Shown: piece after piece, positions 11,501-20,984 of the stretch
How the letters are laid out: each line of letters opens with the position of its first letter
Numbering within the stretch: position 1 is the first letter of the stretch
NCBI GenBank assembly: GCA_021292165.1
Contig: JAHFWL010001321.1
Coordinates: 762,501-826,500, forward strand
Length of the DNA stretch: 64,000 nucleotides
Direction of reading: 5' to 3'
Origin: Shinisaurus crocodilurus
Taxonomy: Eukaryota; Chordata; Lepidosauria; Squamata; Shinisauridae
Made by a program: the position numbers and the translations under genes
Notes under the pieces: model-generated
Told to the model about the DNA's origin: nothing
The model's input: only the letters and a program-made list of their open reading frames with translations
Databases searched by the model: none

Positions 11501-11571
11501 CCCCCTCTCTGCTGAGCTTCCGTCGCTCATTAAAAACCTGGCTGTTCAGGCGGGAATATGGGGTGGGTTAA
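8554..11571 (+). pseudogene. L2 endonuclease-reverse transcriptase ORF with one stop
   Basis: The frame runs from an ATG at 8554 (the true start is uncertain) to TAA at about 11571 and is broken once by TGA at 9241-9243. The N-terminal APE-type endonuclease shows 'ADLACITETWLDE', 'LLVLGDFNVHSG', 'GHALDLVFVSG' and 'SWSDHYLVGLDF', covering the usual catalytic Glu, Asp, Asn and SDH positions. The reverse transcriptase shows 'FRPVSNLPFLGKVIER', 'QSGFRSGHGTETAL', 'LLDLSAAFDTVDH', 'GVPQGSILSLMLFNIYL' and 'QYADDTQLYL' near 10720. The stop could come from CGA-to-TGA or a Trp-codon change. Frame and motifs are otherwise intact. The protein would nick target DNA and prime cDNA synthesis of its own RNA. 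Confidence 0.85.
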
Positions 11572-11620
11572 GATTTTTAAAATATATATATACTGTTTAA
11601 ATGTATTTTATTGTATGTAC

Positions 11621-11658
11621 ATCGCCCAGGGTGGCCGGTTGCCGGCCAGATGGGCGAT
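11621..11658 (+). other. L2 3' end stem-loop
   Basis: The inverted octamers ATCGCCCA and TGGGCGAT enclose GC-rich 'ggtggccggttgccggccaga'. Such hairpins beside the simple-repeat tail are thought to be recognised by LINE reverse transcriptases. The (ATA/AAT)n tail follows at 11659-11684. Confidence 0.55.
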
Positions 11659-11684
11659 AAATAAATAATAATAATAATAATAAT

Positions 11685-12045
11685 CAGAAAGAGGGGGAGC
11701 GATTCCTTACTTTAGTGGGTTGCTTGCATCTTTCCCAGTGTTTTAAATCTTCCGCGTGTGAGTAAAGATATTTTACGGTCTAGGAGGGTGGGCAGCCTTC
11801 CGGTTGGGAGATCTATGTCGGAACAGAGCTGGAGACTGCCGACTCAAGCTGTACATGGCATCTACTCACACTGGATTCAGGACTGAGACATCTAGCAAGC
11901 CCTCCCCACCACTGCCCTGAACTGGGAGCACCTGTGTTAACTTCAGAATTTCTAAGGTGCAGAAGAAACAAAAGAGTTCACACTAACTTGGAGAAAGAAA
12001 TGTTTTTCAGACAAACTCTTTACTAACATGATATAGGACAGCCTT
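11685..12045. other. no gene recognised
   Basis: No coding pattern or classified repeat is seen between the L2 tail and the hairpin element at 12046. Confidence 0.5.
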
Positions 12046-12150
12046 CCCCAACCTGGCACCCTCCAGATATGGGGGCTACAACTCTTATCATCACCAACCA
12101 GCATGGGAGTTGTAGTCCCCCACATCTGGAGGGTGCCAGGTTGTGAGTTG
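12046..12150. repeat. hAT-type hairpin element (CAACCTGGTGCC family)
   Basis: 'ccaacctggcaccctccagatatggg' and its inverse 'cccacatctggagggtgccaggtt' bracket 'ctacaactcttatcatc...gggagttgtag'. It belongs to the most frequent hairpin family in the window. Confidence 0.7.
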
Positions 12151-12544
12151 CTGATGTAGGAGTTGTCATTAATTAGACAGATTTAACAAGGATGGCAAAC
12201 CCGCTCACAATTCATTTGCAGAGGTCCGCATCTTTTTGCAGGCGAATTATATTGCATTCCGTGATCAGCCTGCAGGATTCCCCCAATTTCAAGAGGCAAG
12301 AGTTACTTGCTGTATCTCGAAGGGGAGCCAATTGTCAGTGGATATTATCAGCAAAGGTGTCAGATTGTCCCATTGCATCTACAGCTTCTGGTTTGAGAGA
12401 CCATATAAAAATCACCCCACCCCCCTGGCAGGATAACTCATCTCTGTTGAGCCAGGGTAGGAGCAGAAAGTGGAACTGTGCATTTGATCCATTGCATTAG
12501 ATTAGATTAGTTGAATTTGAAAGTGGATTAGATTAGTTGTTCTC

Positions 12545-12860
12545 CATGCTCCAAAGAACTAAACATAAGAACGTAAGAGCCATGCTGGATCAGACCGAGA
12601 TCCATTTCATCCAGCAGTCTGTTCACACAGTGGCCAACCAGCTGCCCATGGGATCCCACAAGCAGGACATGAGCGCAACAGCACCCTCCCACCCATGTTC
12701 CCCAGCAACTGGAGTACACAGGCATACTGCCTCTGATACTGCAGGTAGCATATCGCCATCAGGACTAGTAGCCATTGAGAGCCTTCTCCTCCATGAATTT
12801 GTCCAATCCCCTTTTAAAGCTGTCCAAATTGGTGGCCATCCCTACATCTGGGTTTATTCA
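12545..12860 (-). mobile_element. CR1/L3-like LINE fragment, antisense
   Basis: The text 'catgctggatcagaccgagatccatttcatccagcagtctg...ctcctccatgaatttgtccaatcccctttt' is shared with 40595-41100, where more of it is preserved. That copy ends in words typical of the antisense CR1 C-terminal region. Confidence 0.55.
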
Positions 12861-12865
12861 GAGCA

Positions 12866-12975
12866 GCCTTCTCCAGCCTGGTTCCCTCCAGATGTTTTGG
12901 ACTACAACTCCCATCAGCCAGCATGACCGGTGGTCCAAAAGACCTGGAAGGGACCATCCTGGGGAAGGCTGATTC
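12866..12975. repeat. hAT-type hairpin element (CAACCTGGTGCC family)
   Basis: The left arm 'cagccttctccagcctggttccctccagatgttttggactacaactcccatcagcc' is followed by a degraded right arm ending 'ggggaaggctg'. Confidence 0.6.
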
Positions 12976-12989
12976 AAAGATTTCCTACA

Positions 12990-14070
12990 CCAGGGGTGAG
13001 GAACTGGCAACCCGTAGGCCGGAACTGGCCTGCAAGGTCCTTCAGTCCAGCCTGCCAATCTCTCCTCGCCAGCCTCATCCCCTTCTCCTCGGCCCTGCCC
13101 CCGCTCCCCCATTATTCACTGCAGCCATTTACTGTTGCTCCGGGGTGGTCAACACTGCCTGCCTTTCTGCAGGGCTGCGCTGCTCCGCACACCACCTTCG
13201 GTGGCCCCCTTTTGAAGCACCTGGGCCCTCCCCACCACAAGCGATTGTCCCGTCAGCGCTCAGGCATCCTCGGAAATACTCGGCAATCAACCGGCGTCCA
13301 GTTTCAGCTCCGCTGGGTGGCTCTGCCTCTGGGTGAAGCGATAGTTGTGTGGGCCTCCCCTTGACTGGCTGAGGTGAGCCACAGTGAGTGGCGAGGTGAG
13401 AGGAGGGATGGGAGAGGCGAGAGGCTGAAGGTGGAGGCAAAGGAAGAGGGGAAGCAAGGAGGCAGACAGAAGGTGGAACTGGAGCGTGGCAGGGAGTGAA
13501 GGCAGAAGAGAGCAAGGAAAGGAGGCTCGGCTGCAAGGGCAGCTGGGAGAAGAGCAGATGGATGGAGGAGGGGTGGATGCGGTTGTGTTAAGAGAAAAGA
13601 GGGGAGTGGGGGAGGCCATGTGTGAATGTGGAACGGGGATCATTGTGAACGGGGATGTATGGATGGATGTGAATTGGGGGGCATCTCTAAAGGAATGTGT
13701 GTGAATGCAGGTGTGTGTGAATACGGTGTATTTGAATGGAGTGTGCCTGTGCATCTGTATGAATGGGTGTGTGTGTGTGAATGGGGTATGCCCGTGCGTG
13801 TGTGTGTGTGTGTGTGTGTGTGTAGACATGAATGGGGTGTTTGTGTGTGAATGGGGTGTGTCTGTGCGTGTGTGTGAATGGGGTGTGTGTGAATGAAGGG
13901 GTGTGTGTGAATGGATATGTGTGTGTGTGAATGGGATGGCATGTTGTTTTGGTCCTGCCCATTTTTTGCTTTGGCCCCACCCACAGCTGGCCTGCAGCCC
14001 CCGGAAGATCACCCTCGAGTGGACCCCACCCCTGCCCCCTACATAGGAGTGCGGTCTTTTTAATCTGCCA
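12990..14070. repeat. hAT-like element with internal minisatellite
   Basis: The left terminus 'caggggtgaggaactggcaacccg' fits the CAGGGGTGAGG hAT termini. The right limit is uncertain, near 'ggaccccacccctg'. Long frames within it on both strands (Pro-rich; His/Thr-rich) are products of the internal tandem repeat and GC bias. Confidence 0.4.
13620..13935. repeat. TG-rich minisatellite
   Basis: Degenerate repeats of about 20 bp built on 'gtgtgtgaatggggtgtg' alternate with a pure (TG)n run at 13795-13823. All the overlapping frames here are low-complexity translations of this array. Confidence 0.8.
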
Positions 14071-14515
14071 CCCAGGATTCTCCCCAAAGGTGGAGATGGT
14101 TTCATGGGTCCAAGATTATGCTGATTTCCTACAATCTAGCATTACAAATACAAATATTACCCTGGAGTCCTGAATGACTAAGTCCAAACCACCTTGATCA
14201 GAAAATGCTGGGAGGATGTTGTTACAATCTGTAGCTTCTGGTCTCTGTAAATTATTTCAAGTAGTAGTAATCATGCACTTAATTATTTGTCCGGAGACTT
14301 ACTGTACTGCATTGGTTCATAACCACTTGTATTGTGTTTTGCAGTGGTTTCACCTTATATTCCCCTTCCCGTAGTTCTTCTTCTGTAACAAATCTTTCAA
14401 TAAATACATTTTTAAAAAAAGAAAGAAATGGAGGGCAATATCCTAATGCATGAGATTGCCTTGAGAGTGAATTGCTATTTAAATTTTTAAACTGTGAGGA
14501 CAATATCCTCTAGGG

Positions 14516-14846
14516 CAGGGGTGAGGAACCTGCTTTGGCCTGAGGGCTGAACTCAATTTTGGAAAAGCTCTCCAGGTCGAAATCTAGTGCTGGGTGGAGC
14601 CAAATGCAAAAGGCGCGGGGCCAAAATACTGGCATCTTTTAGCTTAAAGCTCTTCCTGCCAGTAACTGAGCCTTAGGACAGGCATTTCAACCTTTCAGAA
14701 TTGAAAACTGCACAAAAGCTGAGAAATCATCAAATGATCACTGGGTGGGGGAAAGGGGGGTGGCCATCTGAGGAAACCTGGAGGGCCAGATTGGGACCCC
14801 AAGGAGGGCTGGATTTGGCCTACAGGCTTGAGATCGCCCACCTCTG
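14516..14846. mobile_element. hAT MITE, CAGGGGTGAGGAACC family, complete
   Basis: 331 bp flanked by a perfect 8-bp target duplication CTCTAGGG (14508-14515 and 14847-14854). Ends are CAGGGGTGAGG and CCACCTCTG. It lies about 100 bp beyond the stop codon of gene A, probably in its 3' untranslated region or just past it. Relatives: 17479, 19090, 20985, 33984, 59340 and 60425. Confidence 0.85.
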
Positions 14847-14947
14847 CTCTAGGGATTTGATTAGGCTTGCACTTATGTAAATATTATGAAAAACCAAGAC
14901 ATCTGAATTCAGATTTCAGATTCTTTTTCCCACAGCCAAAAAAATGT

Positions 14948-15942
14948 CTACGGTTTCCTTGCAGTGTGTATTTTCTGATGTGCAATAAGGTTTGAGCGCA
15001 GTCTGAAGCTTTTCCCACATTCTGGACATTCATATGGTTTTTCTCCAGTGTGGATTCGCAGATGTCCGGTAAGGAGTGTGCTCACGCCAAAGGTTTTCCC
15101 ACATTCGGGGCATTTATAGGGTTTCTCTCCTGTGTGAACTCTCTGGTGCCTGCTGAGTTGCTGGCTCACAGTGAAGCTTTTCCCACATTCCAGGCATTTA
15201 TAGGGTTTTTCTCCCGTGTGGACCCTCCGATGAGTAATAATTTGAGAACTGTTACAGAAACGCTTGCCACAGTCTGGACACTGGTATGGTTTCTCCCCTG
15301 TGTGAGATATTTCGTGCCTAATCAGATCCGAACTCACACTGAAGCTTTTCCCGCAATCTGAACACTTAAACGGCCTGTCTCCCGTGTGGATTCTCTGGTG
15401 GTTCTTAAGGTGCGAGCTCTGGCGGAAGGTCTGTCCACACTCAGTGCATTTGTATGGTTTTTCCCCCGAGTGAGTCCTCTTGTGTTTAATAAGCTGTGAG
15501 CTTACACTGAAGCTTTTACCACACTGTTGGCACTGGTATGGTTTTTCTCCGTTGTGGGTCCGTTTGTGAGCGATCAAGTTTGAGCGCAACGTGAAGGATT
15601 TCCCACAGTCAGAACACTCGTATGGTTTCTCCCCCGTGTGGATTCTCTGGTGTGCAATCAGGCCAGTGCTCCGACTGAAGCTCTTGCCACACATGCTGCA
15701 AGTCCTTTGCTTCTTGCCTTTCGGAGGTATCGGTTGGCTTGTGATTTCATCAGAATCATGGGCTACTTCCTCAGATTTATCAACACTCTCTTTGGGGCAG
15801 CTTCCTGTCTTTGTCTCTGAAGACAAAGAAGTTGTTTCCTTATTTTGACACTGCAAACGTCTTCCTGCCTCACATTCTTCCATTTGTTTGGGATTATTCA
15901 GCTGTGGACTATCCTCCTCCTGCCCATTCAGCCAGTCATCGC
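14948..15942 (-). CDS. SCAN-C2H2 zinc-finger gene A, exon 3 (nine fingers)
   Basis: Last coding exon of gene A. A pyrimidine-rich acceptor ending TTTAG precedes base 15942, and the exon starts in phase 1, completing a Gly codon with the last base of exon 2. About 90 acidic, Ser-rich linker residues precede nine consecutive C2H2 fingers (Cx2Cx12Hx3H) with TGEKPY-type linkers, ending at TAG 14948-14950. Predicted DNA-contact residues (-1,2,3,6) by finger: RTGA, LSNA, VSQK, QSHN, VSDR, NSQT, VQQR, VTLG, LSNA. The full protein would be about 588 residues, a nuclear DNA-binding factor. Linker 2 reads HNGEKP and linker 4 HTGDRP, minor variants. No orthologue name is claimed; squamate genomes hold many lineage-specific SCAN-ZNF genes. 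Confidence 0.9.
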
Positions 15943-16258
15943 CTAAAGGAACAAAACAAGACTTTTGATTAAAGAGTTCTAATGAATTGGCGTCCAACTG
16001 TTTAATATTGCTTCTATTATTTAGTATCGCTTAATACTGTGACTCTGTTGTGAACTGTTATATTGTTGTGGATCTACTTGTTTTTTTAAATTGTAAAGTA
16101 CTTTAAGGAATATATAATATATACACATACACATACAAAATGCCAATGAAAATAATAATATAATAGACTTCCTGAGAGTTGCCTGGACTAGGATTTGCAT
16201 TTTAAAAAACCCTTTCCAGAGCATCTATAGGACCTGGCAGCAGTATATATGAAAAGGA

Positions 16259-16386
16259 TCCAAGGGCTCAAACCTATGAAGATTTAGACAGAAATTAGTC
16301 CTAAAACTCCCAGCATAGCTGGCTGGGGAATAATGGGAGTTGTAGGACTTTTTTCTGTCTAAACCTGCATAGGATTGTGCCCCAAG
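16259..16386. repeat. hairpin MITE, GCAATCCTATGCATG type
   Basis: Left arm 'gggctcaaacctatgaagatttagacagaaattagtcct' (decayed) and right arm 'aggacttttttctgtctaaacctgcataggattgtgcccc'. It lies in gene A intron 2. Confidence 0.65.
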
Positions 16387-16710
16387 TGTCCTAGTTAATC
16401 ACAAGTTGAACAAGAGCCAGCAGAGTGATGCAGCTACAAAAAAAGGAAATGCAATCTTAGACTGCATTTTTAATTGATTTTTTATTGTGAATTTCAACAA
16501 AATAAAACCATAAGAAAAAAAAATAAAGGAAAAAAATATATAATTTTCTTGCATCAATGGAAATGAATCATTTACAATAGGTAAATCTTAGACTGCATTT
16601 ACAGAAACAGATCATAAGATGTTATCATTCCATTCTATAGTTCTATCCGGCACTTGCTAGGCCACATCTGGAGTACTGTATCCAGTTCTGGGTGCCACAT
16701 TTTAAAAGAT
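16387..16710 (+). mobile_element. CR1 LINE fragment in gene A intron 2
   Basis: 'gttaatcacaagttgaacaagagccagcagagtgatgcagc' and, after an insertion, 'cacttgctaggccacatctggagtactgtatccagttctggg' are CR1 C-terminal coding words. The fragment is opposite in strand to gene A. Confidence 0.65.
16470..16583 (-). mobile_element. short LINE 3' end (L1-like) with 17-bp target duplication
   Basis: The insert is flanked by exact copies of AATCTTAGACTGCATTT (16453-16469 and 16584-16600). Read on the minus strand it ends 'cacaataaaaaatcaattaaaa', an A-rich 3' end with a polyA-signal-like word. The long duplication and A-rich end suggest target-primed reverse transcription by an L1-type enzyme. Confidence 0.6.
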
Positions 16711-16711
16711 A

Positions 16712-16990
16712 GAGATTAGGGGTGCAGAATCTCTGGCCTGCAGGCCTGATCCAGCATGCGGGGGTTCTACATCTGGCTTCTGGAAGCTTGTGCAACCTCC
16801 ATGGTTCCCGCCCTCTTGCCACTTCAAGCCCTGCCCTTGTATAAGCCCCACCTCTACTGGGGGTTGCGGAGGAGGCGGGGAGAGGAATCCCGCTGCTATC
16901 TTCGATCACAGATAATATTCAGGGGAGTCCTGCCTGTATACAGCAAAGCTGAGCCACCTATGCTCCTCCATCGATTAACTAATAAATAAA
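16712..16990. repeat. hAT-like miniature element fragment
   Basis: 'ggggtgcagaatctctggcctgcaggcctgatccagc' resembles the CAGGGGTGxxGAACC family. The right end is unclear. Confidence 0.35.
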
Positions 16991-17045
16991 TAATATACAA
17001 ACAACCTTCAGTCTTCCCCAATTAAAAAAAACTTTCAAATAAAAC

Positions 17046-17366
17046 AGTTTTAACTTGGTCAGCCTCGTGCCTTAGTGGGGATTTGAATCCAGGTCTCCCA
17101 GGCCCTAGTCTGACAGTCTAACCCAACGTGGTGCCCTCCAGATGTGTTGGAGTGCAACTCCCATCATTCCCAGACAGCATGGCCACCAGGTGGGTGAAGC
17201 CTGATCCAACCCAATGAGGGTCCCGCCCACATGTATTGGCCTACAACTCCCATCATTCCTGACCAGTGGCCATGATGGCTGGGGCCGATGGAAGTTGTTG
17301 TCTAAAGCACCTGGGGGATTCCCGTTGGGGAAAGCTGCTCTAACCGCTACACCACACTGGCTGTCC
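17046..17366 (-). mobile_element. tRNA-derived SINE (Sauria type), split by hairpin element
   Basis: Antisense SINE words 'gtggggatttgaatccaggtctcccaggccctagtctgacagtctaacc' run to 17117, and 'ctctaaccgctacaccacactgg' resumes at 17338. The piece between is a hAT-type hairpin inserted at the tRNA A-box end. Confidence 0.7.
17118..17337. repeat. hAT-type hairpin element(s) inside a SINE
   Basis: Two hairpin units lie back to back: 'ccaacgtggtgccctccagatgtgttgg...' and 'ggtcccgcccacatgtattggcctacaactccc...gttggggaaagctg'. The flanks GTCTAACC and CTCTAACC match at seven of eight bases, consistent with an 8-bp duplication. Confidence 0.6.
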
Positions 17367-17478
17367 ATATAATAGCCTCCCTCCACCCTCAAAGTTGGAG
17401 CCCTATCTTGGTCGGCCTGCTTCCATTCCAAAGGAAACACGGACTGCTTCTCCCATCTCCTCCTCCAAGTCTTTAAAG

Positions 17479-17822
17479 CAGGGGTGCGGAACCTCCTGCA
17501 GCTTGAGAGCCTGAATTCAATTTCAGAGAAACTCTCTTGGGCTGTATTCCAGTGGTGGGTGGGGTGGAAGGCAAAGGGGGTGGGGCCAAAGGCAAAAGGG
17601 TGGGGCCAAAAAGAGACAAAATGCCAGCCGATTTGAGCTTAAAGCTCTTCCTGTCAGTAACTAAGCCTCAGGAGAAGCTGTTCAACCGTACAGAATGGGC
17701 AACAGCTGCATGAAAGCCAGGAAACCAGGGGCGATGCTGGGTACCAACAAGATCCGGGGCTCAGGTCCACAGGACAAAAAAAAAGCACATGTTTGCATGT
17801 GCTAATTTACATATGCTCTAAA

Positions 17823-17859
<37 letters not shown>

Positions 17860-18317
17860 TGTCTGTCTGTCTCTCTGTCTTTAAAGGGCCCTGGCTCCTA
17901 AGGACACCTCTATTTGTGTAGAAAGGGATGTATGGACAGGGGAGAGGAGGCCATTTGATTTCAGGGAAAAAAACTCAGGCAGAAAGATTTGGGGGGGCGG
18001 GGCAGCAGGAGGTGAAGCACATGTGGGACAAAAGCCAGCTCATCCAGGGGGATCAGGTGCAAGAGAGGTCATCAGGGTCCCTGTGCCTTTATTTCAGCAA
18101 GTGCCCCTGGACTGCAGGGTGGTGGGGCAGACAGCCTCCCAGAGATTCGGGGCTCCAAATGAAAGATTCAGGGCTCCAGCCCTAGTAGGCTGCCCCCTAA
18201 CACTGCCTCTGCAAGAAACCACCAAATGATCAATGATAGTGGGGAAAGGGGGCGTGGCCTTCTGGGGAGCCCCGGAGGGCCAGACTGGGTCCCCAAGCCT
18301 GAGGTTTTGTGCCCCTG
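17479..18317. mobile_element. hAT MITE of the CAGGGGTG family with an internal insertion
   Basis: Starts CAGGGGTGCGGAACC and ends GTGCCCCTG. The flanks CTTTAAAG and CTTTAAAT are an 8-bp duplication with one change. The interior departs from related copies between about 17731 and 18214; that insert includes a (GT)n tract at 17827-17862. The element ends about 90 bp from gene A exon 2. Confidence 0.75.
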
Positions 18318-18409
18318 CTTTAAATGACTGAACTGGGCGTCAGCACCAGGGAGAGAGGGAAAGAAAAGGAGGAGCCTGAGCTGAAGGCATCCCAGAACAT
18401 TCACGTTAC

Positions 18410-18506
18410 CTCCGCCACCCTCTTCTTTGACTTCCATGCACAGCAGCTTCTCCCGGGTATCTGAAGAAGCCCTGTCTGCTGCTGAAGGATTCACGGGAGC
18501 TGCCAC
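18410..18506 (-). CDS. SCAN-C2H2 zinc-finger gene A, exon 2 (linker)
   Basis: Short linker exon between the SCAN and finger exons. The acceptor ends TTTTAG just above 18506; the donor is GAG|GTAACG near 18410. It enters in phase 0 (GTG GCA GCT...) and leaves in phase 1, which joins exon 3 as G|GC (Gly). It encodes about 32 residues, 'VAAPVNPSAADRASS' followed by a Lys/Glu-rich 'MEVKEEGGG' end. The same exon position in gene C has the same phases, which supports the call. The donor coordinate may be off by one base. Confidence 0.8.
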
Positions 18507-18539
18507 CTAAAACAACCAGGAAGATAACTCCGTCAAGGC

Positions 18540-18585
18540 AGCTGGAGAAAGGCAGGAGGGTGGGTGGGTGGGTGGGTGGACTGGC
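18540..18585. repeat. GGTG microsatellite
   Basis: 'gggtgggtgggtgggtggact' forms a short (GGTG)n run in gene A intron 1. Confidence 0.8.
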
Positions 18586-18794
18586 TGGCTCCAGGTCTGA
18601 GGGGGCTGTGGGCAAACAGCCCCCTCCTCTGTCGGTGGGCTTACACAGCAGCTGCTAGAAGCAGTAGGAGGCAACTGGGGGGCCGCCATTTTAATTGTCC
18701 TCAGTGCCTAAGAACAACACTGCCTCAGGGGCATGATGGGAAAATAAAATGGCCATCAGGCTTAGCTGCCTGGAGCTGGGAGGGACCGGAGCTC

Positions 18795-18985
18795 CATGGT
18801 ACAGCACCTGCTTTGCATGCAGAAGGTCCCGGGTTCAATCCCCAGCCGGTTTCTCCAATGAGGAAAAACCCCTGCCGGCAACCCCAGAGAGCCGCTGCCA
18901 ATCGGTGTTGACAATACTGGGCTAGATGAACCAATAATCTGACTCGGAAGAAGGCAGCTTCCTGCATTCGTATGCTCAGAGGACT
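18795..18985 (+). mobile_element. tRNA-derived SINE, second family (GCATGCAGAAGG type)
   Basis: It contains a B-box-like GGTTCAATCCC in 'ctttgcatgcagaaggtcccgggttcaatccccagc'. The body 'gagagccgctgccaat...tactgggctagatgaaccaataatctgactc' ends 'aaggcagcttcctgc'. Many antisense copies lie between 24100 and 27170. Confidence 0.8.
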
Positions 18986-19089
18986 GGGCTGGAAAAAATA
19001 ATGAAAGGGGGATGCGGTGCAGGCAGCAGCAGTGGTCCCTGCCAGGGCAATGGGATGCTGGCAGATGCCCAAGGGTGCCAGGTGGGTGT

Positions 19090-19350
19090 GTTCCAGTGGT
19101 GGGAGGGGGCCGAAGGCAAGAGGGGTGGGGCAAAGAATACCAGGACCTTGTGGCTGAAAGCACTTCCTGCAGGTAACTAGGCCTTGGGAGGGGCATTTCA
19201 ACCTGTCGGAATGGGGGAAATAATTGCACAAAAGCTAGGAAACCACCAAAGGATCAGCGGTCAGGGGGTGTGGCCACAGTAAGGGGCGTGGCCTCCTGGG
19301 GAACACCAGAGGGTTAGATTTGGCCCCTGGTCCTAAGTTTTTTCCACCCT
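19090..19350. repeat. hAT MITE fragment (CAGGGGTG family)
   Basis: It shares 'ttccagtggtggg...aaagcacttcctgcaggtaactaggcct...ggcctcctggggaacaccagagggttagatttggccc' with the copies at 14516 and 17479. The left end is missing. Confidence 0.6.
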
Positions 19351-19364
19351 TGCCTTAGGAGTTC

Positions 19365-19560
19365 TTTATGCTTCTATGAGAGTATTTCTTCATAGAGAAG
19401 GGAGGTGGGCCTTAGAAGCCATCCAGTCCCACCCCCTGCTCCATGCAGGAAATCCAGAGCTAGAGTATCCCCGGCAGATGGATGGCCAACCTGTCTGCTT
19501 GAAGACATCCAGGAAAAGAGCCCAACAGCCCTCTAGCCAGGGGTGGGCAGAAAGGAGATT
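19365..19560 (-). mobile_element. CR1-like LINE 3' end, antisense
   Basis: 'cttctatgagagtatttcttcatagagaagggaggtgggcc...ccagtcccaccccctgctccatgcaggaaatccagagc' is the antisense CR1 3' region, older than the other copies. Confidence 0.5.
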
Positions 19561-19565
19561 GCTAG

Positions 19566-19650
19566 ATGTTTTGGACTTCAGCTCCCAGCATTCTTGACTA
19601 TTGGCCATGCTTGCAGGTGCTTCTGGGAGTTGAAGTCCAAACATCTGGAG
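19566..19650. repeat. hairpin element (short)
   Basis: 'gatgttttggacttcagctcccagcattc' and 'gcttctgggagttgaagtccaaacatctggagatc' are inverted arms with a short loop. Confidence 0.65.
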
Positions 19651-19682
19651 ATCTACCTTCTTGCTCAACTCTTGCTCTAAAT

Positions 19683-19911
19683 CAGGGCTCTCCAACCTTG
19701 GGTCCCCAGATGTTGCTGGACTACAGCTCCCAGAATTTTATTTATTTTATTTATTTATTCTATTTTTGAATCGCCCATCTGGCCAGTCATCTGGCCACTC
19801 TGAGCGATGTAGTCTAATTAAATACAAAAACAAAACAAAAAACAGCATCCATTAGCCATGCTGGGAGCTGTAGGCCAGCAACATCTGGGGACCCAAGGTT
19901 GGAGAGCCCTG
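19683..19911. mobile_element. hAT hairpin element (CAGGGCTCTCC family) with 8-bp duplication
   Basis: Ends CAGGGCTCTCC and GGAGAGCCCTG, flanked by perfect CTCTAAAT (19675-19682 and 19912-19919). The arms 'ttgggtccccagatgttgctgg' are inverted. An L2 3'-end fragment interrupts the centre (19736-19838). A sister copy lies at 44941-45076. Confidence 0.85.
19736..19838 (-). mobile_element. L2 3' end nested in a hAT hairpin
   Basis: 'atcgcccatctggccagtcatctggccactctgagcgat' is the inverse of the L2 3' hairpin region at 11621-11658, preceded by a TTTATTTAT tail. Confidence 0.65.
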
Positions 19912-20098
19912 CTCTAAATAATGGGTTCACTTGTCCTACCATTTTTACCATCAGGACATTTCTCCTAATATTCAACCGAAATCTCCCCTCCTGTAACTTC
20001 AACCCGTTAGATCTAGTCCTGCCCGTGGGACAGCAGAGAACAAGCCTTTGTCCTGTTCTAGGTGACAGCCCTTCAGGGATCAAAATTGTGCCTCTCAC

Positions 20099-20773
20099 CT
20101 CTTCTGCTGCTCTCTCAGCCTCTCCTTGCCTCTGCAGGAAATCCTCAGCCAGGGCCACGGCCTGGGTGCAGCTCTTGGCCTCGTTTCCTCTCACCCAGGC
20201 CTGCATCTCCAAGGGCAGGATGGCCACGAACTGCTCCAGGATCAGCAGTTCCAGCATCTGCTCCTTGGTGTGCCTCTCGGGTTTCAGCCACCGGTAGCAG
20301 AGGTACCAAAGCTGACTGCATGCCTCGCAGGGGCCCTTGGCTTCCCGGTAGTGGAATGTCCGGAAGTTCAGCCGCTGTGTCTCCATAGCAATGGGGTCCC
20401 TTTCCAACACCCCCCCCTTCACGCCCTGATCGACTTCCCCAGGGTCCAAGCACCTATAGGCCTCTTTGGGTTCTTGGCCGAGGCCTGTTGTGAGATGGGT
20501 TACCCCGTCTCTTTCAGGACAGCAGCTGCTATAGTCCATGCCTTCAACAGGGGGCAGACGAGCCTTTATGTCATCCCATGGGGCAGGCCGCAGACACTGT
20601 GGGCTGCCCCAGCCCGCACTGAACAACTGCGCCATCGCCGGGAACGCCTGCTCTCCACTTTCCTCCTTAGCCCATTTGGGTCCTATTCTGTCGCACCTAT
20701 TTACTTGCGTTCCTGCCTCAGCCCCCTGTTTGAGCGGAACCTGGGACCGGGGACTCGATTTGCTTTGGTCCAT
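20099..20773 (-). CDS. SCAN-C2H2 zinc-finger gene A, exon 1 (SCAN domain)
   Basis: 225 codons from the first in-frame ATG (20773) to the donor GAAGAG|GTGAGA, leaving in phase 0. The SCAN domain spans about residues 134-215: 'LNFRTFHYREAKGPCEACSQLW', '[20 protein letters not shown]', 'LPLEMQAWVRG', 'AVALAEDFL'. SCAN is an alpha-helical dimerisation domain known to pair with other SCAN proteins. The N-terminal 130 residues are acidic and unstructured-looking and share 'APWDD' with gene B. Upstream sequence lacks the MA(T/A)E-type start found in genes B and C, so a 5' exon or an altered start is possible. The minus-strand frame runs past the donor into intron, which is not counted as coding. Confidence 0.88.
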
Positions 20774-20984
20774 TTTCTCTTTCTTGCGATGCAACAGAAG
20801 CCTTGGTGTGTTCCACCTCAGCCCTTTAAATCGTGTCCTACATTAGCTGCTTCGGTAAAACCGTTTGCAGGACGGCTCTCCTGGCGAGGGTTAGGTCCTG
20901 AATTCGGCAACGACCTTGCAGACGAGGGACAAAAGATTCTTCCTGAAGGGAAGATAAAAAGAGCTTCATGTTGAGACACATTCC

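Larger units (their letters stand above)
8040..11684 (+). mobile_element. nearly full-length L2-clade LINE
   Basis: It contains a 5' region with a 195-bp tandem repeat, one long endonuclease plus reverse transcriptase frame, and a 3' end with a short hairpin and an (ATA)n tail. The 5' limit is not exact. Only one in-frame stop disrupts about 3 kb of coding sequence, so the insertion is relatively young. A second copy of the same subfamily enters at 63853-64000. Truncated relatives lie at 812, 2185, 26332, 32185, 39283, 51965 and 54840. Confidence 0.85.

Noticed and set aside
13287..14105. 272-codon minus-strand frame rich in His and Thr
   Set aside because: It is the translation of the TG-rich minisatellite; several frames on both strands are open for the same reason.
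18795..18985. Possible tRNA gene (B-box GGTTCAATCCC)
   Set aside because: It is the head of a tRNA-derived SINE repeated many times here; no cloverleaf is preserved.
20126..20974. 282-codon plus-strand frame opposite gene A's SCAN exon
   Set aside because: The minus strand carries a clear SCAN domain with correct splice donor; the plus-strand frame has no recognisable content.
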